In this document: piece after piece, positions 7,743 through 17,022 of the stretch
Layout of the letters: each line of letters begins with the position of its first letter
Position numbering within the stretch: position 1 is the stretch's first letter
Assembly: GCA_012513515.1 (NCBI GenBank)
Contig: JAAZCA010000008.1
Location: 1 to 36,219 of the forward strand
DNA from: Myxococcales bacterium
Lineage (GTDB): Bacteria; UBA10199; 2-02-FULL-44-16; JAAZCA01
Direction: 5' to 3'
Length of the DNA stretch: 36,219 bases
Position numbers and translations under genes: made by a program
The notes under the pieces: model-generated
Told to the model about the DNA's origin: nothing
The model's input: the letters and a program-made list of their open reading frames with translations, nothing else
The model's database searches: none

Positions 7743-10289
7743 ATGGATGTAAGAAAATTTTTCATCAAGCCGCAGATACCCGAAAGATTGAAACCTCTTG
7801 AGGCTTTGGCTCACAATATATGGGCTTTTTGGGACAAGGATGCGGAGAAGCTTTTTCATCGACTGGACCCGCAACTTTACAGGAAGGTCGCGCATAACCC
7901 GGTCGAATTTTTGTACAGGCTGGACGAAGAGAAGATACTCGCGGCGGCAAAGGACAGGGGATTCCTTTACGAGCTTGGGAGAGTAAGTGAAAAATTTAAA
8001 AATTATCTCGAGTTCGATGGGACGTATGTGAAGGATGGTGTGGAAAAAACATTTTCTCCCGATGATATCGTGCTTTACAGTTGCATGGAATACGGGCTGC
8101 ATGAATCGCTGGCCTTTTATTCCGGCGGTCTTGCGGTGCTTGCTGGAGATCATCTTAAGGCCGCGTCTGATGTTGGAATTCCAATGATAGGTTTCGGGCT
8201 TCTTTACAAAAGGGGATATTTCTCCCAACGCATCAGCTCTGACGGGATGCAGATAGAAGAATTCAAACAGAACAACTGGCACTTGGCTCCTGTCAACGAG
8301 GTGGTCGGGGCCGACGGAGCTCCGGTTTACATCGAGATTCCGCTTAAAAATGAGAAGGTGATCGCGAAGCTGTGGAAGATAGAGGTTGGCAAAACCATTC
8401 TCTACCTTATCGATACGAATATTCATCAGAATCCGGAGAGATTCAGAAAGATCACCGATCTTCTCTATGATTCGGACAGAGTCGTCAGGTTGCAGCAGGA
8501 GCTGATACTCGGTCGCGGCTGTATAATAGCCCTGCGGGCGATGGGTATTAAACCAACTGTCTATCATATCAACGAGGGGCACACGGCGTTTTCGGTAGTG
8601 GAAAGAATTCTCTGGATGATGAGGGAAGAGCGTCGTTCTTTTGAGGAAGCCAAGGCGATAGTTCGTTCCAGCACGGTCTTTACTACGCATACTCCGGTCA
8701 TCGAGGGGAACGAACATTTCGACGAGGCTCTTATAAGGGAATACTTCATCGACGAGGTAAAAGAACTCGGCATAGACATAAACTCATTCCTGGCCTTTGG
8801 CAGGATAGCTTCCGACAGGACGTTCTGGCTTCCGGCTTTTGCTATCAGGTTTTCTAGGCTTTCGAACGGAGTTTCCAAGTTGCACGGTGAGGTTTCTCGA
8901 AAGATGTGGCGCTCGATATTTCCTAATCTGCATGAACGTGAACTTCCGATAAAGAGTGTAACGAATGGGGTGCATCTGCAGAGCTGGCTGAGTTTGCAGA
9001 TGACAGAAATCTTCGACCGGTACATAGGGCCGGACTATCTGCATAAGGCGGAAGCCCTTGATGTCTGGGAAAAGGTGGAAGACATCCCGGATGGCGAGAT
9101 ATGGAACGCTCACTGTAGAAGGAAGGATCAGGTTGTATCCTTCATTCGCAGGCGCGTGGGCAATATGATGCAACACCGCGGATACGGTAAAAACAAAATC
9201 AAGGATATCGAACAGGTCCTGAATCCCTCTACGCTCACAATAGGATTTGCAAGAAGATTTGCTCCCTATAAGAGAGCCAATCTCGTTTTGACAGACCCTG
9301 AACGATTTGCCGCAATAATCAAAAACAGGGAGAGGCCCGTTCAAATAATATTTGCCGGCAAAGCCCATCCGGCCGACGATGCAGGCAAAAGAATAATAAA
9401 ACAGCTTTTTGATTTTATCTATGACTACAAGCTGGAGAATCACGTCGTTTTTATCGAGGACTACGATATCAACATAGCCAGACATCTCGTTCAGGGTGTC
9501 GATGTATGGCTCAACACTCCAACCAAGCCGATGGAAGCGAGCGGTACTTCCGGCATGAAAGCCGCCATCAACGGAGCGTTGAATCTCAGCGTGCCAGATG
9601 GGTGGTGGCCTGAGGCATATGACGGGGAGAACGGGTGGGAGATATCGGCAGGTGACAACATAGAGGATCCCGGTCTTGCCAGGATGGCGGAGTCGAATCA
9701 GATCTACGAATTGCTCGAGAATGAAATAACCGAGATGTTCTATGACAGGCGCGAGGGCGGACATCCGAAGGAATGGGTCGAAATGATGAAGCGCTCCATC
9801 ATAGCTGCTTGCAGCAGGTTTAATATGCACAGACCGCTTCGCGAATACCTCTATGATTACTATATGCCACAGGCGGAGCTGACCAGCAAGATAACGGCTA
9901 ACGATGGCGAAATGCTCAAGCGGCTTATAGCGCACAGGGAAGTAATCAATTCCATATGGTCCAGAATCTATCTCAGGGATTACTTCACAAGCATAGATGG
10001 GAAGATGCCAACTTCGGGGGATAATGTTGAAATAGAGGCCTATGTTTACGTCGATGATGTTGATACCGAACTTATAGGCGTTGAAGCGTTCTACTGCTTT
10101 GGAGATGAGCCGGATGAGTGGAGCACTTCGCCTCTCAAATTTGTCGAAAAATACAATGACAAAGTGGCTAGGTATTCCGGTTCGGTGATGCTCGATGGAA
10201 ACGGCACGCAGGAAATCAGCGTCAGAATAGTTCCGGCGGATCGCGATTTCAGAGCTTTCTATCCTGAATACGTCAAGTGGAAGCCATAA
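7743..10289 (+). CDS. Alpha-glucan (glycogen/maltodextrin) phosphorylase, GT35
   Basis: The 848-residue enzyme releases glucose-1-phosphate from alpha-1,4-glucan. It belongs to the divergent group found in Thermotoga and archaea: an N-terminal helical domain (LEALAHNIWAFWD), YHINEGHTAF, FTTHTPV, then FARRFAPYKRANL. The pyridoxal-phosphate site is EASGTSGMKAAINGALN, with K606. An all-beta C-terminal part (after about residue 740) follows. AGGGAGG lies just upstream of the ATG. It is the last gene of the operon and ends at a strong terminator. With the debrancher and GH57 enzyme it completes a mobilisation pathway, alongside one synthase. Confidence 0.93.
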   Translation: MDVRKFFIKPQIPERLKPLEALAHNIWAFWDKDAEKLFHRLDPQLYRKVAHNPVEFLYRLDEEKILAAAKDRGFLYELGRVSEKFKNYLEFDGTYVKDGVEKTFSPDDIVLYSCMEYGLHESLAFYSGGLAVLAGDHLKAASDVGIPMIGFGLLYKRGYFSQRISSDGMQIEEFKQNNWHLAPVNEVVGADGAPVYIEIPLKNEKVIAKLWKIEVGKTILYLIDTNIHQNPERFRKITDLLYDSDRVVRLQQELILGRGCIIALRAMGIKPTVYHINEGHTAFSVVERILWMMREERRSFEEAKAIVRSSTVFTTHTPVIEGNEHFDEALIREYFIDEVKELGIDINSFLAFGRIASDRTFWLPAFAIRFSRLSNGVSKLHGEVSRKMWRSIFPNLHERELPIKSVTNGVHLQSWLSLQMTEIFDRYIGPDYLHKAEALDVWEKVEDIPDGEIWNAHCRRKDQVVSFIRRRVGNMMQHRGYGKNKIKDIEQVLNPSTLTIGFARRFAPYKRANLVLTDPERFAAIIKNRERPVQIIFAGKAHPADDAGKRIIKQLFDFIYDYKLENHVVFIEDYDINIARHLVQGVDVWLNTPTKPMEASGTSGMKAAINGALNLSVPDGWWPEAYDGENGWEISAGDNIEDPGLARMAESNQIYELLENEITEMFYDRREGGHPKEWVEMMKRSIIAACSRFNMHRPLREYLYDYYMPQAELTSKITANDGEMLKRLIAHREVINSIWSRIYLRDYFTSIDGKMPTSGDNVEIEAYVYVDDVDTELIGVEAFYCFGDEPDEWSTSPLKFVEKYNDKVARYSGSVMLDGNGTQEISVRIVPADRDFRAFYPEYVKWKP

Positions 10290-10293
10290 AATG

Positions 10294-10329
10294 ACGCCAT
10301 CCTCGTTCGACGCCGGTCGAGGATGGCGT
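10294..10329. terminator. Shared bidirectional terminator
   Basis: A 12-bp perfect stem (ACGCCATCCTCG, 10294-10305, with 10318-10329) is followed on plus by ATATTTTT. On minus it is followed by CATTTTAT. It sits between the convergent phosphorylase and glycosyltransferase genes and serves both. Confidence 0.85.
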
Positions 10330-10349
10330 ATATTTTTCTAAGACCGTTT

Positions 10350-12095
10350 TTACGGCAGGTTTGCTATCAGCCTCGCTGCCACGTTGTCCCAAGATAGTCC
10401 TTCAGATGCTTTTTGAATTTCCTTGAACTTTGTTCTTCTCGCCGCATCATCCTTTGGCAGTTGTGCGATTAGGCTCTTGGAGGCGTCCCTGCATATTTCC
10501 GCTTCGATCTGGTCTCTGAGGGAAAAATTGACGTTCAAAAAATCTTCCTTGTTTTTGAACAGTTCAAGAAATGACTTGGGAACCATGGTGAAGTCTATTC
10601 CGATATAATGATGTTCCTTCAGCAGACTCTTCAAAAGTTCATGGCATCCGCAGGATGTGCTTACTGCAGCGCTTCCTCCGAAAGGTGTTGTTTCTAGCTG
10701 CGCTATTCCGAAGGGCTCGTAGATCGAAAGCCCGAACTCCATATCGCTCGAAAGCCTTAAATCGCGCAGTGAAGTATTCTCAGGGACCCTCGACCCGCAT
10801 CTTTCACGGCTGAATCCGAACTGGTTTAGAAAAACGGCTTTGATTGCCTTCGATCTGGCGTTAAAAAGCTGAAGCTGGGAGTAAAGATCTTCCTCCGACC
10901 CCACCAGGTCCGGCCACCCCTCCCTGTGCATCACAGGCCAGCCGTAATCTGACTCCATTTTATACACGAGCTCCGGATCTCGCCCAGGCCCTATCAGCGT
11001 TGAGAGTATGGTGAAAAATCCCTTTTTACCGGATTTAGAAAGCTCCTCGTCGATGTAGTACATGAGATGTATGTCGCGCCAAATCGCCTTGCTTGGCACC
11101 AGCCTCGTCACATGCGTGAATATGTAGTCCGGCCTGAAGTTGAAAATGCGCTCGCAGTATTCCTTGATCTTTGCGGTGCTTTCGACCTTGTCTCGATAAC
11201 GGGCGTCTCCGTGATTGACCCCGTTATATACCACTCTGATCTTAGATTGATCCGCGTGGGGGCATAGATAGATATATTCATTTCGGGTTATTTCGCTGAC
11301 CGCGAATATCCTGTCGAGCAAAGATGCCCGCTTCACCAGTTCATTTCTCGAATAGTTTTCCTTTGACCCGTAGGTATCTTCAAGAGAAACACCGTTATCG
11401 CGATCGATAGCCATGGTGTTGTAGAAGGTGAAGTCGTGACCGGGATGATTTTCAACTATCACCCTGGCCGTTGATACTTCGTGAGCGTAGAATATAGTCC
11501 CATCCCCGGATCTGCGACCGGTCTTTTTACATATTTCGATGGCTAGAGCCGATGCCATTCCCATGTATTCATGGGAAAACAGCATTATCCTTTCATCGCC
11601 GAAAAGCGCTTCCGCTATTTCAACCATGGGTATGGCTATCCTCAGGTATTGTTCGTAGTCGCGGTCATGCTGATATTTTTCTGATCGAATTTGATAGTGC
11701 TCCCATAGCCTGAATTTGAAATCATCGACTACTCCCTGAGGCATCTCCCATATATCCAGCGCTACTATATCTGATGAAAATTTTTTCCGACTGTCCGCGT
11801 CGTCGTAAAAATATTTTTTACCATAAACTATTCTGACGCCGTATTTTTTTTCTATTGAAGCGAGCTTAGAGGAAAGATTTGCGCGATCTACGCCGTCTAT
11901 CCCGGAATAGATTATTTCCGAGTCCTCTCCGAGTCTTTCATCGGGGTCGGTCGCCAGCGTGAAAAGCGGAGTGTAAAGCAGGTTGTGTTCGAACTGTTTG
12001 TGATAAAGTTTGCTGGTGATAAGACCATGCAAAACAGTGCCAATCCCTCCGAATTTTTGCACGGCTTCGTGGGTTACATGGATAGCTAGTGTCAT
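10350..12095 (-). CDS. Divergent glycogen/starch synthase-like GT-B glycosyltransferase
   Basis: The product is 581 residues. The N-terminus HVTHEAVQKFGGIGTVLHGL is a GT5-type donor loop (K-F-G-G-I-G). In the middle are FAVSEITRNEYIYL and VYNGVNHGD, the usual inter-domain strand before the donor domain. SIYEPFGIAQLETTPFGG gives the E-x7-E motif and a Thr/Pro-rich synthase loop. It is unusual in its long N-terminal insertions and in lacking a clear KGxD/QKG motif. GGGGAGAT precedes the ATG. It converges on the glycogen operon, so a second polymerase or a trehalose/other-glucan transferase is possible. Substrate is unassigned. Confidence 0.75.
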   Translation of the reverse strand: MTLAIHVTHEAVQKFGGIGTVLHGLITSKLYHKQFEHNLLYTPLFTLATDPDERLGEDSEIIYSGIDGVDRANLSSKLASIEKKYGVRIVYGKKYFYDDADSRKKFSSDIVALDIWEMPQGVVDDFKFRLWEHYQIRSEKYQHDRDYEQYLRIAIPMVEIAEALFGDERIMLFSHEYMGMASALAIEICKKTGRRSGDGTIFYAHEVSTARVIVENHPGHDFTFYNTMAIDRDNGVSLEDTYGSKENYSRNELVKRASLLDRIFAVSEITRNEYIYLCPHADQSKIRVVYNGVNHGDARYRDKVESTAKIKEYCERIFNFRPDYIFTHVTRLVPSKAIWRDIHLMYYIDEELSKSGKKGFFTILSTLIGPGRDPELVYKMESDYGWPVMHREGWPDLVGSEEDLYSQLQLFNARSKAIKAVFLNQFGFSRERCGSRVPENTSLRDLRLSSDMEFGLSIYEPFGIAQLETTPFGGSAAVSTSCGCHELLKSLLKEHHYIGIDFTMVPKSFLELFKNKEDFLNVNFSLRDQIEAEICRDASKSLIAQLPKDDAARRTKFKEIQKASEGLSWDNVAARLIANLP

Positions 12096-12179
12096 CTGGT
12101 ATCTCCCCGTGAATCTTTGCAGTTTAGTCTGAATTCCCTATTCTGAGGCGATACTTATAACATATTTACTGGTGACAGG

Positions 12180-13370
12180 CTACATCGGATATGATGGCTT
12201 TGGCGTATGCCCGCTCTTTTTCCCTGAGCCGTCGCTGCCAATGAATTCCCCCCTAGTGGAGATCATTACGATCAGGGATAATAAAAGAAACAGGGGACCT
12301 AGGGAAATCGATGTCCGCGCCCCGGCGATGTCGGCAACCGTTCCGACCCCCCAGTGCATTAGTATCGAAAGCGCTGCGACCGAGGCCATAACGGATGTCA
12401 TCATGTAACCTGCGTTTGTGCCGTAGCGCTTGCTTATCCAGTCCATGGCGCATGGAAAGTAGAAGGACATGCTAAATCCGCACATTGACAACATCATGGG
12501 ATGAAGCGCTATTCCCAGAATGAACAGGAGTATTGATGACACGATGGAGGTGAGCATGATCGCGAAGGAACTCCACCGGAAATGAAAGGACGAAAAGAGG
12601 AGCCTTCCAGTCAATAGAAGAGTGAAGAAGAGTCCGAGATAATAGGAGGCATCGGCAGGGTTCATTCCGGATTCTTTGCTTAAATAAAATACCATCCTGC
12701 TCGACAATACAATCTCGCCTGCTACATAGAATGAAACTATGAGGCCTACCCTGCTCCTCGTCCAGGCGCTTATTCCATCCGGCTTCCTGGATTTTTCCGG
12801 TTCATGCGCAAATTGTGACGTCCTGGAACTAGCGACGAGCACCAGAAGGGGGGTGAAGGAAAATGCGATAATGACGGTTGACCAGGGAATTCCGGCCTTT
12901 ATCGATACCGCAAAAAGCAGAGGGGCCGTGATCGACGCGATTCCATACATGGAGTGGAGGCCTGAAAATACGCGGCGGCTGCTGCTTGCCGATGTTCCGA
13001 AGGCCACGAGTATGTTTGTGGACAGGGTGGACCCTCCAAGCCCCAGCCCTAAGATAAAGGATCCGCAGAGCAGGAGGGGAAAGCCTCCCATCCTATCGGC
13101 AATGCCGGTTATGGATGCGCCAAAAAACATCAGAAAGAGGAAAAGCCGCTGTCCGCCGAGCTCACCTATTCTCCCCAGCCAAGCTCTTCCAAACGAGATC
13201 ATTATGAGCCCGGCGAAGGAGGCTATGGCGAAGAGCATAGAGCCGGCCTGGTTGGACACTTGAAATCTGTCAAGTATGTAAGGATAGGCTGGCCCCCTCG
13301 AGTTGTCTAGAAGACCGTAGCAGAGCATGCTGGCGTACGCTACCAGTATGTATCCAATCCTATTTTTCAC
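12180..13370 (-). CDS. MFS permease
   Basis: About twelve hydrophobic segments are present. A basic Arg/Lys-rich loop (HEPEKSRKPDG) between the sixth and seventh marks the two halves. Loop 2-3 contains FGRAWLGRIGELGG, an MFS motif-A-like sequence. I prefer the GTG at 13370 (VKNRIGYILVAYAS) because GGAG stands 9 bases upstream. The open frame reaches an ATG at 13466, but that extension has no nearby SD and encodes a tandem repeat (MTYNMTYN) that looks like a promoter-region sequence. No substrate can be assigned. The gene is downstream of and divergent from the unresolved region 13467-13853. Confidence 0.8.
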   Translation of the reverse strand: MKNRIGYILVAYASMLCYGLLDNSRGPAYPYILDRFQVSNQAGSMLFAIASFAGLIMISFGRAWLGRIGELGGQRLFLFLMFFGASITGIADRMGGFPLLLCGSFILGLGLGGSTLSTNILVAFGTSASSSRRVFSGLHSMYGIASITAPLLFAVSIKAGIPWSTVIIAFSFTPLLVLVASSRTSQFAHEPEKSRKPDGISAWTRSRVGLIVSFYVAGEIVLSSRMVFYLSKESGMNPADASYYLGLFFTLLLTGRLLFSSFHFRWSSFAIMLTSIVSSILLFILGIALHPMMLSMCGFSMSFYFPCAMDWISKRYGTNAGYMMTSVMASVAALSILMHWGVGTVADIAGARTSISLGPLFLLLSLIVMISTRGEFIGSDGSGKKSGHTPKPSYPM

Positions 13371-13442
13371 CAGAATTTTCTCCAACGCTGGAAGACAAGC
13401 ACCATCTGCCAGATGAGCCCTGATCTTGCAAGACGCTTTGCT

Positions 13443-13478
13443 ATTGTATGTCATATTGTATGTCACTATTGTATGTCA
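13443..13478. repeat. Three direct repeats ATTGTATGTCA upstream of the MFS gene
   Basis: The 11-mer occurs three times with 13-14 base spacing. Read on the minus strand it is TGACATACAAT, which contains a TACAAT -10-like hexamer in each copy. The position is directly upstream of the preferred MFS start. It could be a repeated operator or a slippage-prone promoter. Confidence 0.7.
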
Positions 13479-13853
13479 GACGGAGCAGATTCCTCCATCT
13501 GGTAGGCTATAAAACCAGTCAGGAGTTTTCAGCTATTTTTTATTGAGTTCCTGATACCGTCATATAATAGTGCAGCGGATATTAAAGAACTTCAAAAGCG
13601 ATGTAGATGCCCTTTGAGCCGCGATGCAGTTGAAAAAGGATGCTCTCCTTTTTTATGGCGGGATCAAGGCCCTGATGCCGGATGCTCATGGAAAGTGTGT
13701 GGTCGATATAATTCTCGGAGAGAGGGCTCACGTTAGCGATATTCATGCCCTGCAGAAAAAGCTGCGGTAGAGACGTAAGGCAGATGTGGCATAATTTCGA
13801 AACCGCATCGCGTGCATCTGTAACAGGCGGGTTTTTTTGACAAGAGGCGCGTT
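13467..13853. other. 387-base region without a confident gene
   Basis: Two opposed short frames look protein-like. On minus, an open stretch from about 13851 to the stop at 13582 can encode 54 residues from an internal ATG at 13746 (…NIANVSPLSENYIDH…KGIYIAFEVL). It has ordinary codon use but no good SD. On plus, 13624-13770 can encode 48 residues (…GKCVVDIILGERAH…). One is likely the shadow of the other. It may be a decayed gene. No terminator or RNA motif was recognised. Confidence 0.4.
13582..13746 (-). CDS. Possible small gene or gene remnant, 54 aa
   Basis: From the ATG at 13746 the frame reads MNIANVSPLSENYIDHTLSM and continues with a charged, well-mixed sequence ending in KGIYIAFEVL. 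The frame stays open upstream to about 13851 without an ATG or GTG start, which suggests a longer ancestral gene that lost its start. No SD is visible and no family was recognised. The plus-strand frame at 13624-13770 is the competing reading. Confidence 0.25.
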   Translation of the reverse strand: MNIANVSPLSENYIDHTLSMSIRHQGLDPAIKKESILFQLHRGSKGIYIAFEVL

Positions 13854-14381
13854 ATGTCAAAGGCTGCAGCGCCGCAGAAGAACAAAAAATTTTCGTACTA
13901 TCGAAAGCTCAGCGCGGCGCAGAAACGCATATACGATAAAAGCGATGCGATTACGCGGGTGAAACTGCCTGCGCCCGAACGTTTCCATCCTGCTGTAATG
14001 GCGCTGCAAAGGGGGCTAGAGCGTGGGGACCGGAGGGCTGTAGCCGGCGCAGCCTCGAGGATCGTAAGCGGGCTTTGCACTGTTTTTAACGTTCCAAAGA
14101 TCAGCGTGAAGGTGCTTTCCAAACGGCCGTCTGGAAGATGGGGCGAGCTGCACGGGCTTTATGAATCCGACGAGGGGAAGGGAATTACGCTGACGGTTTG
14201 GATGCGAACGGCTGAAAGGAAGGATATCGTTGCATTCAAAACCTTTCTAAGAACCATAGTGCATGAATTTATGCACCACCTCGACTTTCATCTTATAAAG
14301 CTGGATGATTCCTTTCATACAGTCGGTTTCTATAAGAGGGAGAACAGCCTTGCGAAGGCCCTTATGGCCGGAATCGAATGA
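13854..14381 (+). CDS. Zincin-like putative metallopeptidase, 175 aa
   Basis: A basic N-terminal third (about residues 1-45) precedes a helical stretch and a C-terminal core with TIVHEFMHHLDFHLI. HEFMHH (137-142) fits the HExxH zinc-peptidase motif. The end has SFHTVGFYKRENSL, where H and E could supply further metal ligands. There is no signal peptide, so it is cytoplasmic. AGAGG lies upstream of the ATG. It precedes gmk by 54 bases but no functional link is evident. Known SprT and YgjP proteases share the motif but not the overall sequence I can recall. Confidence 0.65.
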   Translation: MSKAAAPQKNKKFSYYRKLSAAQKRIYDKSDAITRVKLPAPERFHPAVMALQRGLERGDRRAVAGAASRIVSGLCTVFNVPKISVKVLSKRPSGRWGELHGLYESDEGKGITLTVWMRTAERKDIVAFKTFLRTIVHEFMHHLDFHLIKLDDSFHTVGFYKRENSLAKALMAGIE

Positions 14382-14435
14382 CTGTCCTCTTGCATTTGTG
14401 GACGTGCGGCAATAAAGCGGTTGAGGAGGTGTTAT

Positions 14436-15005
14436 ATGTCCGACAGGGGTTTTCTGGTTATAATTTCCGCGCCGTCCGGAACCGGAAAGAGTACGGTAAT
14501 TCGTAAATTTCTGGCCGAGCATCCAGAGATGGTTCACTCTATATCATGCACCACCAGAAAACCGCGTCCGGAAAAACATGATGCGCACGATTATCACTTT
14601 ATAGGGAAGGAGCAGTTTTTCGAATGGATAGACAAGGGAAAACTTGCGGAGTGGGCGGAGTACTGCGGTAACTATTATGGAACTCCGCGCGAGCCTCTCG
14701 ATGCCTGGATAGCCGATGGGAAGATAGTCCTGCTCGATCTAGAAGTCGTCGGCGGCACCAGGTTAAAGGATCTATACAAGCATGACGCAATTTCCATCTT
14801 CCTCCTTCCTCCCTCGGAGGAGGAGCTGAAGAGAAGGCTTTCCTCGCGCGGAACCGACTCGGCAGAAGCCCAGGGGAAGAGGCTCAAGACGGCGATGTTT
14901 GAGCTAACCTACAAGGATCGATACGATTTCAACGTGGTAAACGACAACCTCGAACGCGCCTGCGCCGAGATCGAGACTATAATTAAAAACAGGATGAAGG
15001 GATAG
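14436..15005 (+). CDS. gmk: Guanylate kinase
   Basis: The 189-residue enzyme phosphorylates GMP/dGMP to the diphosphate. The P-loop SAPSGTGKST (near residues 10-19) is followed by SISCTTRKPRPEKHDAHDYHFI, the GMP-binding block, and later EYCGNYYGTP. The LID Arg cluster is RLSSRGTDS. The ATG at 14436 has GAGGAGG 5-11 bases upstream. An upstream TTG at 14421 overlaps that SD and is unlikely. It sits 4 bases before the dGTPase-like gene, so they are co-transcribed. Confidence 0.95.
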   Translation: MSDRGFLVIISAPSGTGKSTVIRKFLAEHPEMVHSISCTTRKPRPEKHDAHDYHFIGKEQFFEWIDKGKLAEWAEYCGNYYGTPREPLDAWIADGKIVLLDLEVVGGTRLKDLYKHDAISIFLLPPSEEELKRRLSSRGTDSAEAQGKRLKTAMFELTYKDRYDFNVVNDNLERACAEIETIIKNRMKG

Positions 15006-15009
15006 CCAT

Positions 15010-16164
15010 ATGCAAACGAGGGAAATATACGAAGCGCGTGAAAAAGAATTTTTGGCACCCTACGCGCAACATTCCGCCGGCAGCCTGGGCAGAGTCAACC
15101 ATGAAAAGGAGTGCGTATTCAGGCCCTGTTTTTACAGGGATCTTGGAAGGATCGTCCATTCAACCGCGTTTCGTCTTTTGGAATACAAGACTCAGGTCTT
15201 CATGAATCTCGAGGGGGACTACTACCGCACGAGGCTGACTCACAGCCTCGAGGTGAGCCAGATATCCCAGGGTCTGGCCCGCATTTTGAAGGTCAACGAA
15301 GACCTCGCCCAGACCATCGCTCTCGCGCACGATCTTGGTCATTCTCCATTTGGACACTCCGGCGAGCATATGCTCAACAAACTCATGAGTGAAGATGGTG
15401 GGTTCGAACACAACGTTCAGAGCTATCGAGTAGTAACCGAACTTGAAGAACGTTATCCTGAATTCAGAGGGCTTAATCTCTCCTATGAGGTTTTGGAGGG
15501 GATAGTAAAACACACGACCGACTACGACGATCCTCACAAGGCCCCCGGCTTCAAAGATGTTGGATTCCCTACGATAGAGTCGCAGATAGTGAACTATGCC
15601 GACCAGATTGCGTATATGAATCACGATCTCGATGACGGTCTGCACTGGGGAATGCTCACCATAGATTCGCTGGATAGCGTTCCGCTCTGGGGCGAGACTT
15701 TTTTGGAAGTGAAGCGCGAATTTCCAAACGCTCCTGAGAGAATCCATCGCTGTCGTACGATAAGCGTTCTCATAGGCAAGCTTATCAACGATATTCAGGC
15801 CGAGAGCGTGAGGAGAATAAAGGAGCGCGAAATCAAGAGTCTGGCGGATGTTCGTCAGCGCGGTGACAATCTGGTATCTTTCAGCGAGCAGATGGAAAAG
15901 AAGACGGGGGAGGTAAAGCGCTTCCTCTTCGATAACGTCTATCGCCATCAGAAAGTGGTTCAGACATCAGAGATGGGATCAAAGATAATTTTCGACCTCT
16001 TCACAGCATATTCATCCGACATTTTTCTTCTTCCCGAAAAGTTTCGCAGAAGGGTTGAGGAGAAGGGGTCGAAACGCCATATCTGCGATTACATCGCAGG
16101 CATGACCGACCGCTTCGCAATAGCCGAACACAGGCGGCTATGTGGTGGGAATCAAGCGCGTTGA
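15010..16164 (+). CDS. dgt: Deoxyguanosinetriphosphate triphosphohydrolase-like protein (HD domain)
   Basis: At 384 residues it has the length of the shorter dGTPase-like family. Seen in order are the basic RIVHSTAFRLLEYKTQVF segment, RTRLTHSLEVSQIS (first metal His), LAHDLGHSPFGHSGE (HD pair and helix) and, past the middle, QIVNYADQIAYMNHDLDDG with the distal Asp. The enzyme cleaves dNTPs to deoxynucleoside and triphosphate. The AAGGGA SD is inside the end of gmk. Its position with two deoxynucleoside kinases suggests a role in dNTP balance, which is inference. Confidence 0.9.
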   Translation: MQTREIYEAREKEFLAPYAQHSAGSLGRVNHEKECVFRPCFYRDLGRIVHSTAFRLLEYKTQVFMNLEGDYYRTRLTHSLEVSQISQGLARILKVNEDLAQTIALAHDLGHSPFGHSGEHMLNKLMSEDGGFEHNVQSYRVVTELEERYPEFRGLNLSYEVLEGIVKHTTDYDDPHKAPGFKDVGFPTIESQIVNYADQIAYMNHDLDDGLHWGMLTIDSLDSVPLWGETFLEVKREFPNAPERIHRCRTISVLIGKLINDIQAESVRRIKEREIKSLADVRQRGDNLVSFSEQMEKKTGEVKRFLFDNVYRHQKVVQTSEMGSKIIFDLFTAYSSDIFLLPEKFRRRVEEKGSKRHICDYIAGMTDRFAIAEHRRLCGGNQAR

Positions 16165-16257
16165 CTCTGAAATGTGCACTTGATAAGAGTTTTCGGCAGG
16201 CGGTGCGCTCGTTGATTTTTCAGCTGTTTAAAACTAGACATCTTTTATGAGGACGTC

Positions 16258-17022
16258 ATGAACTTTCATATCGGAATAATGGGCAATTTGTTTTCCGGCA
16301 AGACGACCCTCATGAACGCGCTTGCGACCGAGCCATACAAATCCGATCTCAGCGGCCTTTTGGACGATGCTGAAATTCACACATTCTCGGAGAGGGTGGA
16401 TCGCGGTTCATTGACCGACGAGTGCCTTTCTCTTTTCTACTCCGACAGGGTGGCGAACATCTTTCCGACCGAAACCGCGTTTCTTCACATGAGGACGCTT
16501 CAGCAACGAGAAATCAGACATCTGATGACAAGGCATAAAGACCGAGGAGTTTTGATAGTCGAGGATCGCCCATTTCTCGATGGGCCGGAGGTCTTCGTAA
16601 AGAGGATGATCGACTCCGGAGAGATGCCGCATGCGCATGCTAAACTCTATAAAACGCTTTTCTACCAGACGTTACACAACGAGAGGATACGCCTTCCCGA
16701 TCTCACAGTATATCTTCGTTCGGAGCCTGGCCTGCTTGAGAAGCGCCGCATGAAGCGTGCCGAGGACGGCGACTCTTATGCGAAGACGATCACAGAGGAA
16801 TATCTGAGGGAGATTCACGAATGCTACGAGCAGGTTGCGACGAATTGGAAAAAAACTCTGCTGCGCTATCAGGAGTACGCTATTGTTCCACCAGATGCGG
16901 ACATTATGATACTCCCGGCCGAAATAGATATGTACGATCACCCTGATTACGTCCATGTTGCTGCCGGAACTATTCGTGAAAAGGTGAGAAGGATGATAGC
17001 TGCGAGAAGGAGCGGCCTATGA
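16258..17022 (+). CDS. Deoxynucleoside kinase family protein A
   Basis: The 254-residue protein begins FHIGIMGNLFSGKTTLM, a P-loop. It continues with YSDRVANIFPTETAFLHMRTLQQRE (the substrate-binding helix), then VEDRPFLDGPEVFVK, equivalent to the DRS motif, and PDLTVYLRSEPGLLEKRRMKR, the LID region. These identify the dNK/thymidine-kinase-2 fold (PF01712-type). It phosphorylates a deoxynucleoside salvaged in the cytoplasm; the base is not predictable. GAGG is 6 bases upstream. Its end overlaps the next kinase by ATGA. Confidence 0.85.
   Translation: MNFHIGIMGNLFSGKTTLMNALATEPYKSDLSGLLDDAEIHTFSERVDRGSLTDECLSLFYSDRVANIFPTETAFLHMRTLQQREIRHLMTRHKDRGVLIVEDRPFLDGPEVFVKRMIDSGEMPHAHAKLYKTLFYQTLHNERIRLPDLTVYLRSEPGLLEKRRMKRAEDGDSYAKTITEEYLREIHECYEQVATNWKKTLLRYQEYAIVPPDADIMILPAEIDMYDHPDYVHVAAGTIREKVRRMIAARRSGL

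Noticed and set aside
13854-14381. Assignment to SprT or YgjP
   Set aside because: Only the HExxH-type core is shared; the remainder does not match what I recall of either family.
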